Shown here: positions 7,801 to 14,714 of the stretch, one piece after another
Position numbering within the stretch: the first letter of the stretch is position 1
How the letters are laid out: each line of letters starts with the position of its first letter
Source: Synechococcales cyanobacterium 340R_concoct_173_sub
GTDB lineage: Bacteria; Cyanobacteriota; Cyanobacteriia; Leptolyngbyales; Leptolyngbyaceae
Length of the DNA stretch: 29,292 nucleotides
NCBI GenBank assembly: GCA_025354065.1
Contig: JANXNM010000581.1
Span: 1 to 29,292 of the forward strand
Reading direction: 5' to 3'
Notes under the pieces: model-generated
What the model saw: the letters and a program-made list of their open reading frames with translations, nothing else
Databases searched by the model: none
Told to the model about the DNA's origin: nothing
Translations under genes and position numbers: made by a program

Positions 7801-8925
7801 ATGAAAATTGGACAATGGGTCGGCATGGTGGCATTGGCGATCGCATTGGTGATTTTGTGGCAGATTCGTAGTGCCCTAATGCTGGTTTTTGCAGCCATTG
7901 TATTAGCCTCGGCACTAGATACTATTGCTAAGCTGATTCAACAACGCATAGGACTAAAACGCGGTCGATCGTTGTTGAGTGCGATCGTGTTAGTACTAAG
8001 CCTACTCGGGCTATCGCTGTGGTTGATTGTGCCGCCATTTGCAGATCAGTTTCAGCAAATGATGACGCTGTTTCCCAAGGGATTCGATCGATTAAATGAA
8101 AGTTTTGATCAATTTAAAGTCTCATTACCCCCATTTGTGTCTTCGGCAATTCCAGATCCAGATGCTGTGGTGAAGCAATTACAACCGTTGTTTAATCAAT
8201 TGCTGGGCGGGTCGGTGGCGTTGGCTTCTGGCACGTTAGGCGGAGTGTTAAATTTACTCTTAGTTGTGATTCTGTCAATTATGTTTTTGGTCGAACCAGA
8301 TCAATATCGGCGAGCATTGGTCCGATTGTTTCCGTCATTCTATCGTCCTCGAATTGAAGTGATTCTCGATCGGTGCGGAGAATCCCTGAGGGGTTGGCTT
8401 GTCGGAATTTTGTTTAATATGTTGGTAATTGGGGGATTTAGTGGAATTGGGCTATGGATATTGGGAGTAAAGTTACCCTTGGCCAATGGGATTTTTGCTG
8501 GACTGCTGACGTTTATTCCAAACATTGGTCCGGCGCTGAGTGTGGTGCCGCCCATGACGATCGCACTTCTAGATGCTCCATGGAAATCAGGTGCAGTATT
8601 TATATTGTATTTTCTAGTTCAACAATTAGAAACCAATCTTCTAACTCCCTATGTAATGGCGCAACAGGTATCGTTAATGCCTGCGGTCACCTTGATGTCT
8701 CAGGTGTTTTTTGCGACCTTCTTTGGCTTTTTAGGATTACTCCTAGCCTTGCCCCTGACGGTGGTTGGACAAGTATGGTTATATGAAATCCTAGTTAAAG
8801 ATGTACTAGATAAATGGCATTTACAAGGTAAGGACTTTAATTCTAAAACAAACAACGATCAAGAGATCCGTCAAAAAGCGATCGTAATATCAGCCGAACA
8901 TTCTGAATTAGAACTTATGGAATAA
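7801..8925 (+). CDS. AI-2E/PerM-family (UPF0118) permease
   Basis: 374 residues. Architecture typical of the family: an N-terminal pair of hydrophobic helices (about 4-45), another at about 58-78, a soluble middle segment (about 80-145: MMTLFPKGFDRLNESFDQFK), then a cluster of helices (about 145-170 and 200-330), including the diagnostic GLLTFIPNIGPALSVVPP around 238-256 and the FVQQLETNLLTPYVMA-like stretch. The C-terminal 40 residues are soluble and charged. Family members include TqsA (AI-2 export) and Na+/H+ antiporter-like proteins, so the transported substrate here cannot be stated. It converges on miaB with 24 bp between the stops. Confidence 0.88.
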   Translation: MKIGQWVGMVALAIALVILWQIRSALMLVFAAIVLASALDTIAKLIQQRIGLKRGRSLLSAIVLVLSLLGLSLWLIVPPFADQFQQMMTLFPKGFDRLNESFDQFKVSLPPFVSSAIPDPDAVVKQLQPLFNQLLGGSVALASGTLGGVLNLLLVVILSIMFLVEPDQYRRALVRLFPSFYRPRIEVILDRCGESLRGWLVGILFNMLVIGGFSGIGLWILGVKLPLANGIFAGLLTFIPNIGPALSVVPPMTIALLDAPWKSGAVFILYFLVQQLETNLLTPYVMAQQVSLMPAVTLMSQVFFATFFGFLGLLLALPLTVVGQVWLYEILVKDVLDKWHLQGKDFNSKTNNDQEIRQKAIVISAEHSELELME

Positions 8926-8949
8926 ATCCAAATCAAACCAGCTACAGCA

Positions 8950-10296
8950 TCAAACAATTGCATCTACTACTTGTTCGCCTGTTAAGCTAAATGGGCGAAC
9001 TGCTGTGATTTTTACCGGGACTGTTTTGCCTTTCAATTCTTTAATCGTGCCTTTGAGAAACGTAAGTCGATTTGCACGGGTACGTCCAACCACTTGAGTT
9101 TTGTCCTTGTAATTTTGATCTTCGACAAGAACCTCTTCAATTCGTCCAGCATATCGATCGCTTCTGGTTTGGGCTGATTGAGACACTAAATGATTGATTC
9201 TCTGAAGCCGATCGATTTTAATCTCTTCACTAATTTGATTGTCCCAAAGGGCCGCAGGTGTTCCGGGTCTTGGAGAATAGGCGGCAGTGTTCACCATATC
9301 GAATCCAATATCTCGCATTAAATTTAGCGTACTTTGGAATTGTTCTTCTGTTTCACCGGGAAAGCCCACGATCGCATCCCCGCTAATAGAAGCATCCGGC
9401 ATATAAGTCCGAACTGTATCGATAATTCTACGATATTTCTCGTGAGTGTAACCCCGTGACATGGCTTTTAAAATGTCATTGTCACCAGATTGAAATGGAA
9501 TATGAAAATGCTCGCAAACTTTCGGTAATTCAGCACAAGCTTTAATCAAACGCTCAGTGAAGTAACGGGGATGACTGGTGGCAAATCGAATCCGATCGAT
9601 CCCTTCAATATCATGAACGTGATACAGCAAATCTGTCAAAGTATGAAGGTGCTGACCATCGGGTTTGCTGCCCAACAAATCACGACCATAAGCATCAATA
9701 TTTTGGCCTAAAAGCGTGATTTCTTTATAGCCTTGCCGCGCTAAATCTTCCATTTCGGCTTTGATAGCATCGGGAGTTCTAGATTGTTCAATGCCGCGCA
9801 CACCGGGAACGACACAATAAGTACAACGCTCATTGCAACCATAAATCACATTCACCCAAGCCGTGACCGCACTATCACGACGCGGCTTAGTAATGTCTTC
9901 CATAATATGAATAGGATCCGTAGCGACGACTTGCGATCCATTAAAAACTTGTGTGAGCAAATCTTCTAATTGGTTTGCATATTGTGGTCCCATGACTAGA
10001 TCGAGTTCAGGGACACGACGCAGAAGCGCTTCGCCTTCTTGTTGCGCCACGCATCCAGCCACAATGAGAGTCAGAGCCGGATTTGTCTTTTTACGAATGG
10101 CTTGCTTTCCGAGATAAGAATAGACTTTCTGCTCGGCTTGGTCACGAATGGTGCAGGTATTGTAGAGAATCAGGTCTGCAACTTCGGCATTATCCTCGTA
10201 TTCAAAGCCCATGGTTTCTAGAATCCCAGCCATGCGTTCGGAGTCAGCCTTATTCATTTGGCAGCCGAAAGTGGTGATGTGATAGCGACGTGCCAT
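8950..10296 (-). CDS. miaB: tRNA-2-methylthio-N6-dimethylallyladenosine synthase MiaB
   Basis: A radical-SAM methylthiotransferase that adds the 2-methylthio group to i6A37 of tRNAs reading UNN codons. All cluster ligands are present: the N-terminal auxiliary cluster cysteines C12 ([11 protein letters not shown]), C48 ([12 protein letters not shown]) and C82 ([10 protein letters not shown]), and the radical-SAM triad C154/C158/C161 ([14 protein letters not shown]). The C-terminus holds a TRAM domain ([20 protein letters not shown]). The length of 449 codons including stop is normal. ATG 10296 is chosen; a TTG two codons earlier (10302) is also open. No Shine-Dalgarno sequence is evident. Head-on with the AI-2E permease gene; upstream lies a small hairpin at 10337-10355. 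Confidence 0.97.
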   Translation of the reverse strand: MARRYHITTFGCQMNKADSERMAGILETMGFEYEDNAEVADLILYNTCTIRDQAEQKVYSYLGKQAIRKKTNPALTLIVAGCVAQQEGEALLRRVPELDLVMGPQYANQLEDLLTQVFNGSQVVATDPIHIMEDITKPRRDSAVTAWVNVIYGCNERCTYCVVPGVRGIEQSRTPDAIKAEMEDLARQGYKEITLLGQNIDAYGRDLLGSKPDGQHLHTLTDLLYHVHDIEGIDRIRFATSHPRYFTERLIKACAELPKVCEHFHIPFQSGDNDILKAMSRGYTHEKYRRIIDTVRTYMPDASISGDAIVGFPGETEEQFQSTLNLMRDIGFDMVNTAAYSPRPGTPAALWDNQISEEIKIDRLQRINHLVSQSAQTRSDRYAGRIEEVLVEDQNYKDKTQVVGRTRANRLTFLKGTIKELKGKTVPVKITAVRPFSLTGEQVVDAIV

Positions 10297-10336
10297 AGTC
10301 AATGCTTTGGAAATTAAGGATAGCTTCGTATTTTAC

Positions 10337-10355
10337 CCCATCCGAGCGCGATGGG
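10337..10355 (-). terminator. Short hairpin between the small ORF and miaB
   Basis: CCCATC (10337-10342) and GATGGG (10350-10355) form a 6-bp stem with a 7-nt GC-rich loop. It is downstream of the small ORF that follows the manganese exporter and upstream of miaB. No T-run follows on the minus strand, so the terminator role is tentative. Confidence 0.35.
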
Positions 10356-10368
10356 ACGGCCTAACTAT

Positions 10369-10515
10369 TCACGATCGCCTCTGGTGTGTCCTCTGCCTGA
10401 GGCGATCGCTAATTTGTTGAATTTGTTGGCGAGTTAAGCCTGTGATCTCAAAAATTAGATCCATATCACTCTGTCTTCGCAAAAGTCCGATCGCGACCTG
10501 CTGCATTGTGAACAT
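10369..10515 (-). CDS. 48-residue small protein, or C-terminal relic of an Rpn/PD-(D/E)xK-type nuclease
   Basis: A short frame starting MFTMQQVAIGLL and continuing with RQSDMDLIFEITGLTRQQIQ and a basic tail. ATG 10515 has GGAAG about 9 nt upstream, so independent translation is plausible. The pattern [IV]A..LL..[GS].....I...TGL[TS]..QIQ.[IL] is the helical tail seen at the end of many cyanobacterial Rpn-type recombination-promoting nuclease/transposase-like proteins, so this may be the surviving end of such a gene. The frame remains open back to 10584, overlapping the end of the exporter gene, but that overlap is probably chance. It lies 28 bp downstream of the exporter stop on the same strand. 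Confidence 0.4.
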   Translation of the reverse strand: MFTMQQVAIGLLRRQSDMDLIFEITGLTRQQIQQISDRLRQRTHQRRS

Positions 10516-10543
10516 ACAAAATCTTCCGGCTATCTTTGTTCTA

Positions 10544-11164
10544 CTAGTGAGTTGGCAATCCTTCCCAGAATGTAACTCCTGCAAAAATCAAAAATAAACC
10601 ACCGCCCACAAATGTAATTACTTTTTCCGATAAATGAGATGCGATCGCCCTCCCTGAAAATACAGCGATCGCCGCGCAAATGGCATGACCCAGTATTCCG
10701 CCGAGAACGACTCCAACCGGGTTCTGAGCAGCCGCTAAACTAATGGTTGCAAACTGGGTCCGATCGCCCCATTCGGCAATAAAGGTAAGCATAAAGGCTT
10801 TAGAAATAATCGCCATTGCCCCGCGCATTTTGTCAATATTTGAATCTGCAATAGTATCGCAAGCCTCTTGTTCAATATCGGCTAAACTACCGCCCTTCAT
10901 TTGATAAGCGTCATAAATTAGCTTTAATCCAAATACAATGAAAAGTAGGATGGAGCTATAGTAAGCAATTCCTTTAGGCAGCAAGGCAACAATTTGGCCC
11001 AGAGCAACGGATAGAATGGTCATAGCGGCCAATGCCAGCGTGGACCCAACAAACACCCAACGTCTCGGATAGCGCATTGCCAAACAGAGAGCAATAAAGA
11101 ATGTTTTATCCCCTAACTCCGAAATGGTGATTAATGTTAATGCAGCAGTGAAAGCAGTCAGCAT
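10544..11164 (-). CDS. mnx: TMEM165/GDT1-family (UPF0016) manganese exporter, Mnx/PAM71-like
   Basis: 206 residues with six to seven hydrophobic helices. The two family signature motifs E-x-G-D-[KR]-T are intact and inverted in topology: ELGDKT at 16-21 and EWGDRT at 131-136. They form the ion-binding site in this family. The central acidic loop (GGSLADIEQEACDTIADSN, about 91-109) separates the two homologous halves. The two-motif, approximately 206-residue form matches cyanobacterial Mnx, which moves manganese out of the cytoplasm into the thylakoid lumen or periplasm, and chloroplast PAM71; that assignment is by family knowledge. ATG 11164 has TAGGAA about 8 nt upstream. The leader carries a two-turn direct repeat (11195-11229). 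Confidence 0.88.
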   Translation of the reverse strand: MLTAFTAALTLITISELGDKTFFIALCLAMRYPRRWVFVGSTLALAAMTILSVALGQIVALLPKGIAYYSSILLFIVFGLKLIYDAYQMKGGSLADIEQEACDTIADSNIDKMRGAMAIISKAFMLTFIAEWGDRTQFATISLAAAQNPVGVVLGGILGHAICAAIAVFSGRAIASHLSEKVITFVGGGLFLIFAGVTFWEGLPTH

Positions 11165-11194
11165 TTGGCTTGTTCCTAGATAAATCTCACGCCA

Positions 11195-11229
11195 AGCTTA
11201 GCCGAAGATCTGTGGAGCTTACCGAAGAT
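11195..11229 (-). promoter_or_regulatory. Direct repeat upstream of the manganese exporter gene
   Basis: On the plus strand AGCTTAGCCGAAGAT (11195-11209) and AGCTTACCGAAGAT (11216-11229) are direct copies differing by one inserted base. The CCGAAGAT cores begin exactly 20 bp apart, about two helical turns, which fits a dimeric regulator bound to one DNA face. It lies 31-65 bp upstream of the exporter ATG. Regulator unknown. Confidence 0.5.
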
Positions 11230-11257
11230 GAAATAACTATGAGAGATGTATCCTAAA

Positions 11258-11275
11258 ACCAGTTTTAAAATTGGT
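11258..11275. promoter_or_regulatory. Near-perfect palindrome in the divergent mnx/11380 promoter region
   Basis: ACCAGTTTTAAAATTGGT (11258-11275) is an 18-bp inverted repeat with 8 of 9 symmetric positions pairing. It lies between the divergent exporter gene and the small plus-strand gene at 11380. It may be an operator or simply AT-rich promoter DNA. Confidence 0.35.
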
Positions 11276-11379
11276 CCAACAATCGGCATTGGGTAAATAT
11301 CTCCTCGCCCAAATATGGGAAAAACTATAAAATAAATAATAGATTTGCATTTTTACGATCGGCGGCAGACTTAATCCCT

Positions 11380-11658
11380 ATGAATCAATTGATTGCCCTT
11401 GCTCTCGTTATTGCTGCCGGATTTCTTTTGTATGGATTATGGCGCGATCGACCTCAAAAATCTTCGCCTCATCGTTCATGGAAGGGCAAAATTAGTGGTC
11501 GCCTTTTACAAGCGGTCAAAGGCGATCGTGCCCTAGCCATGCGTCTTCTCGAAAATGCAATACTAAAACATCCTGGAAAATCGAACAGTTGGTATACCGA
11601 AAAAGTGATTTATGACATTGAACGGGACGGAGCCGGAACTGCATTTCGAGGTCGCTAG
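11380..11658 (+). CDS. Small single-pass membrane protein of unknown function
   Basis: 92 residues. The N-terminus (MNQLIALALVIAAGFLLYGLW without its first base context, about residues 3-21) is one transmembrane helix or uncleaved signal anchor, followed by a basic soluble part: RDRPQKSSPHRSWKGKISGR, then LLQAVKGDRALAMRLLENAI and HPGKSNSWYTEKVIYDIERD. The WYTEKVIYDIERDG ending looks conserved among cyanobacterial proteins from memory, but I cannot attach a function. It is divergent from the manganese exporter gene across 215 bp, and its stop is 30 bp from the convergent yqeG stop. Confidence 0.7.
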   Translation: MNQLIALALVIAAGFLLYGLWRDRPQKSSPHRSWKGKISGRLLQAVKGDRALAMRLLENAILKHPGKSNSWYTEKVIYDIERDGAGTAFRGR

Positions 11659-11688
11659 CTCAGCGTTAGAAATTCACTATTCCTAAGC

Positions 11689-12213
11689 TCAATCTCGAAT
11701 CGGCATCACTGCCCCCAGCGCACGGGAAAGGTGAAATTCAAGGGAATGGATCAAGTGTTTTCGATCGATCGCTGCTGGATCCACCATGGGTTTCACTAGC
11801 ACCGTAAACATGCCTAACCGATTGCCAGCCAACACATCTGTAAAAAGACGATCGCCGACCATAGCGACCCGTTCCATCGGAAGATTCATGGACTCTACAG
11901 CACGACGGATTTTACGACGAGAAGGTTTTGCTGCACCAATAAGGTAGGGAACATCAAGCGCTTCGGCAATACGATTAATTCGGCTTTCGCTGACATTATT
12001 GCTCACTAACCAAATCTGCGGCGTAACCGTTCGCACAGACTCGACCCAAGGCAAAATTTCGGCACTAATCTGAGACATCTTAATCGGAACCAAGGTCTCA
12101 TCGACATCCAGGACTAAACCTTGAATCTGATGGCGCTCCAACAATTCCGGCGTTAGGCTCAAAATAGTATCATTGAGAAACAAGTCAGGCTGTAATGATT
12201 TTCCCCAGGACAT
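11689..12213 (-). CDS. YqeG-family HAD IIIA-type phosphatase
   Basis: 174 residues from ATG 12213. The HAD motifs are in order: motif I GLVLDVDETLVP (nucleophile D36, acid/base D38), motif II WLVSNNVSESR, motif III lysine in IGAAKPSRRKIRRA and motif IV VGDRLFTDVLAGN. This matches the YqeG family, related to mitochondrial PGP phosphatase Gep4/PTPMT-like enzymes; the cyanobacterial substrate may be phosphatidylglycerophosphate, which is inference. An in-frame ATG at 12264 is rejected because the extra residues (LLHLPITPLTRKV) are encoded by a 16-bp tandem repeat that fills the intergenic space. It follows mltG in the same orientation. Confidence 0.88.
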   Translation of the reverse strand: MSWGKSLQPDLFLNDTILSLTPELLERHQIQGLVLDVDETLVPIKMSQISAEILPWVESVRTVTPQIWLVSNNVSESRINRIAEALDVPYLIGAAKPSRRKIRRAVESMNLPMERVAMVGDRLFTDVLAGNRLGMFTVLVKPMVDPAAIDRKHLIHSLEFHLSRALGAVMPIRD

Positions 12214-12232
12214 AACGGATGAAACCTTTCGG

Positions 12233-12280
12233 GTAAGTGGCGTAATGGGTAAGTGGAGTAACATGTAAGTGGAGTAGATT
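12233..12280. repeat. Three tandem 16-bp units in the mltG-yqeG spacer
   Basis: Units GTAAGTGGCGTAATGG (12233-12248), GTAAGTGGAGTAACAT (12249-12264) and GTAAGTGGAGTAGATT (12265-12280) share the core GTAAGTGG[CA]GTA. The array covers most of the spacer, from the last base of the mltG stop codon to 20 bp before the yqeG start. Confidence 0.85.
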
Positions 12281-13374
12281 TAAGGCTTAGGTTTAGCGCT
12301 TGGAGTCGGGGATGGCTGACTGTCAACCCGATCGCGGATTTGTTCCTGAGCTGTTTCATGCTCCGCTAAACCTCGACTAAATACATGTGTCCCATCATAC
12401 CTCGCCACGAAGTAAAGAGCGTCCGTCGTTTGCGGGGTCAGCGTTGCCTGAAGACTAGCTAAACCGGGAGACGCGATCGGGGTGGGGGGTAAACCGGGAT
12501 TGATATAGGTGTTGTAAGGGGACGGTGTGCGGACTTGAGCCAAGGTTAAAGGTTTTTCTGGGGTTTGGATAATTCCAAAGGCATACTCTACTGTCGGGTC
12601 CGAACCTAAGGACATTCCAGTTTTGAGGCGGTTAGTGAAAACGCCCGAGATGATGGGGCGCTCTTTGGGAATGACGGCTTCTTTTTCGACGATGCTAGCT
12701 AGGGTGACCCATTGTAATAAGTCAAGTTTTAAGGGGTCTTGCTTCTGATTGGCTTGATAAATAGGCAACGCAACTGTTTTAAACCGATCGAGCATTTGCT
12801 GAATCACTTGCTCTGGAGTAACGGTTCCAGCAGAGATTTCATAGGTATCTGGAAAGAGAAAGCCTTCAATTAAGGGAAGATTTTTGGGGAGCCAAGACGT
12901 TTGAGTTGCGGCAGGGCTATTGGGAAATTGTTTGATAGCATTGATAAATTGCTCAGCGGTGAAGAACTTTTTTTCTTCAAAATGAGCGGCCATTTGACGA
13001 ATGTTCCAGCCTTCTGGAATCGTGAATCCGTTCGTCACGACTTGGCCCGTCCAAATTTTATCGGCAATTTCTGGTAACGATTCTTGGGGTGAAACCGAAT
13101 AGGAGCCAGCCTGAAATCCACCGGACCGATTTTTAAACCGTTGTAATCGCGTCCATACTTGCCAAGCCGATTTTGATCGCAGCACCTTCGATTCAGACAA
13201 CCGATCGGCAATCATCTGGGATGAGCTACCCGGTTCGATTGTCACAATGATGGGTTTAGCTGCGCCAGATAGAACGGCGGGTTTGGTTTCCCGTGCCCAC
13301 CATGATGTTGCTTGCCAGCTTCCAAGTCCAACGGTTATCAGCGTGAACAATAGCAATTTACGCATCATACTCAT
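12280..13374 (-). CDS. mltG: Endolytic transglycosylase MltG
   Basis: 364 residues, membrane-anchored enzyme that cuts nascent peptidoglycan glycan strands and limits their length. Residues about 5-22 form the N-terminal membrane anchor. A LysM-like region follows (about 42-115, IEPGSSSQMIADRLSES). The catalytic domain shows LIEGFLFPDTYEIS (168-181), the catalytic glutamate E230 in LASIVEKEA, and the signature SGVFTNRLKTGMSLGSDPTV and SPYNTYINPGLPPTPI. The C-terminal 20 residues are Pro/Ser/Lys-rich (QPSPTPSAKPKP). Three ATGs occur within the first four codons, so the start is uncertain by up to three residues. A hairpin at 13502-13538 separates it from DUF3727. Confidence 0.95.
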   Translation of the reverse strand: MSMMRKLLLFTLITVGLGSWQATSWWARETKPAVLSGAAKPIIVTIEPGSSSQMIADRLSESKVLRSKSAWQVWTRLQRFKNRSGGFQAGSYSVSPQESLPEIADKIWTGQVVTNGFTIPEGWNIRQMAAHFEEKKFFTAEQFINAIKQFPNSPAATQTSWLPKNLPLIEGFLFPDTYEISAGTVTPEQVIQQMLDRFKTVALPIYQANQKQDPLKLDLLQWVTLASIVEKEAVIPKERPIISGVFTNRLKTGMSLGSDPTVEYAFGIIQTPEKPLTLAQVRTPSPYNTYINPGLPPTPIASPGLASLQATLTPQTTDALYFVARYDGTHVFSRGLAEHETAQEQIRDRVDSQPSPTPSAKPKP

Positions 13375-13501
13375 GAAAAATAGCTCTTAATTTAAGGCAG
13401 GCTTGATTCTAACAAACCGCGTTTATTCTACGACTAACTATTGATATTTAATCGAGTTTTATGCGCATTCACCTAAAATTTCTACCACTGGAAAGAGAAA
13501 T

Positions 13502-13538
13502 CCTCCAAATGGTGATTCAATTAGACCAACATTGGAGG
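13502..13538 (-). terminator. Hairpin between DUF3727 and mltG genes
   Basis: CCTCCAA (13502-13508) pairs with TTGGAGG (13532-13538), and an inner TGGT/ACCA pair extends the stem. On the minus strand it is followed by ATTTCTCTTTCC, a moderately T-rich tract. It lies 45 bp past the DUF3727 stop, so it probably ends the upstream transcript and makes mltG-yqeG a separate unit or a partly read-through one. Confidence 0.55.
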
Positions 13539-13582
13539 GCTTCTAGTTTTAATTAATCGAAAATAACCGATCGTAACTCCGA

Positions 13583-14137
13583 TTATTCCAAGACATCGAA
13601 GAGTTGATCTTCAATCATCGGCAGCATCGGTTCAAGTCGCTTAAGTTCTTCGGGAGAAAGTAACATTGGCTTGCCGTCTTCGCCCATGCGCGCCAAGATA
13701 AAATATGGATCTAAGTGAGCATAAATGGCATACTCCTGATCCTCATGATAGAAGCTAGCAAGGAGTTGAAGCTCTTCTTGTTCGTCCTCATCATCACCTT
13801 TATCTTCAGAATCTTCCTCTTCGGCTAACTCTGGAAGATCACCTTCGACCGTCAACACAACAGCCGTGCGTTTAATCGTGAGGTTTTGTTCGGAGAGAAC
13901 GGCTTTGGCGGTCGGAAGAATCCGATCGATTTGGCTTGGATCCTCTACTAACACTGCTTCCTCGTCATCGGTCCCGTCGTCTTGCCAAGACACGATTTCG
14001 ATGGTGGAGTCTACAGGGAGCAGAAGAACATATTCTTCTCCATCTACGGAGAGATTATGCTCCACGTAGCAATCGAGTGTCAGGCCCGTCTCGTCAGTTA
14101 CCGTGACGGTTGGGGCATCAAAAATTTCTTCTTCCAT
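13583..14137 (-). CDS. DUF3727 domain protein
   Basis: 184 residues, very acidic. Two homologous-looking halves: an N-terminal DUF1292-like part (VTVTDETGLTLDCYVEHNLS, YVLLLPVDSTIEIVSW) and a C-terminal DUF3727 part (LLASFYHEDQEYAIYAHLDP, YFILARMGEDGKPMLLSPEE), joined by a Glu/Asp linker (about 124-141, EEEDSEDKGDDEDEQEE). The arrangement is characteristic of cyanobacteria and plastids in my recollection; function is unknown. It lies 85 bp downstream of ruvX in the same orientation, matching a conserved ruvX-DUF3727-mltG-yqeG order, and precedes a hairpin at 13502-13538. Confidence 0.85.
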   Translation of the reverse strand: MEEEIFDAPTVTVTDETGLTLDCYVEHNLSVDGEEYVLLLPVDSTIEIVSWQDDGTDDEEAVLVEDPSQIDRILPTAKAVLSEQNLTIKRTAVVLTVEGDLPELAEEEDSEDKGDDEDEQEELQLLASFYHEDQEYAIYAHLDPYFILARMGEDGKPMLLSPEELKRLEPMLPMIEDQLFDVLE

Positions 14138-14222
14138 TTGGGGATCTTCCTATCCTGTTTCAAAGATACAACGACTGCCCCGAATGGGTTTCTATCAGCG
14201 TTCTTCTCAAGAATAGTATCCC

Positions 14223-14714
14223 TTAGTTTGGGTCAATCGGCACGGCTGTCTTAGATACATTTTCCAACACTAAAATTTTGCCATCGACCCGATCGTTCCC
14301 CGCCAACCATCGTTCTAGTATGAGAGCCGCTGCTTTACGATCGATTAGCCCTTTATTTTGGGATGGCGACAGGTTTTCGGCTTTGATTAAATCTTCAGCT
14401 TCAATGCTACTTAGGCGCTCGTCTACATACTCAACGGGCAAGCCCACGGCCTTTGACAAAATATCAGCCACATGCACGGTCTGCTTGGCTTGAGGTCCGA
14501 TGCTGCCGTCCATATTGAAGGGAAACCCTACAACTAATACAGTGGGGTTCCGATCGCGAATAATATCGATTAATTCCTGAATTACATAATCTATGGACTT
14601 ACGATCGATCGTCACTAACCCCGTCGCAGCCAGACCTAAGCCATCGCAACCCGCCACACCAATACGTTTTTTTCCAATGTCAAGGGCGATCGCTGAAATC
14701 CTGGGACTGTTCAT
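14223..14714 (-). CDS. ruvX: Putative pre-16S rRNA nuclease / Holliday junction resolvase RuvX (YqgF)
   Basis: 163 residues with an RNase H-like fold. The conserved acidic residues are in place: D12 in ALDIGKKRIGVA, E100 in EYVDERLSS and D125 in LIDRKAAALILE, plus the family loop VVGFPFNMDGSIGPQA (61-76). YqgF-family enzymes mature the 5' end of 16S rRNA in E. coli and have been reported to resolve Holliday junctions. Its ATG directly follows the TAG of the GNAT gene with no base between, which points to translational coupling. The final 20 residues (DGKILVLENVSKTAVPIDPN) extend beyond the domain core. Confidence 0.93.
   Translation of the reverse strand: MNSPRISAIALDIGKKRIGVAGCDGLGLAATGLVTIDRKSIDYVIQELIDIIRDRNPTVLVVGFPFNMDGSIGPQAKQTVHVADILSKAVGLPVEYVDERLSSIEAEDLIKAENLSPSQNKGLIDRKAAALILERWLAGNDRVDGKILVLENVSKTAVPIDPN

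Noticed and set aside
11165..11345. yybP-ykoY manganese riboswitch upstream of the exporter gene
   Set aside because: I looked on the minus strand for the conserved GGGGAGUA-type loop and its partner loop and did not find them. A covariance-model search would be decisive.
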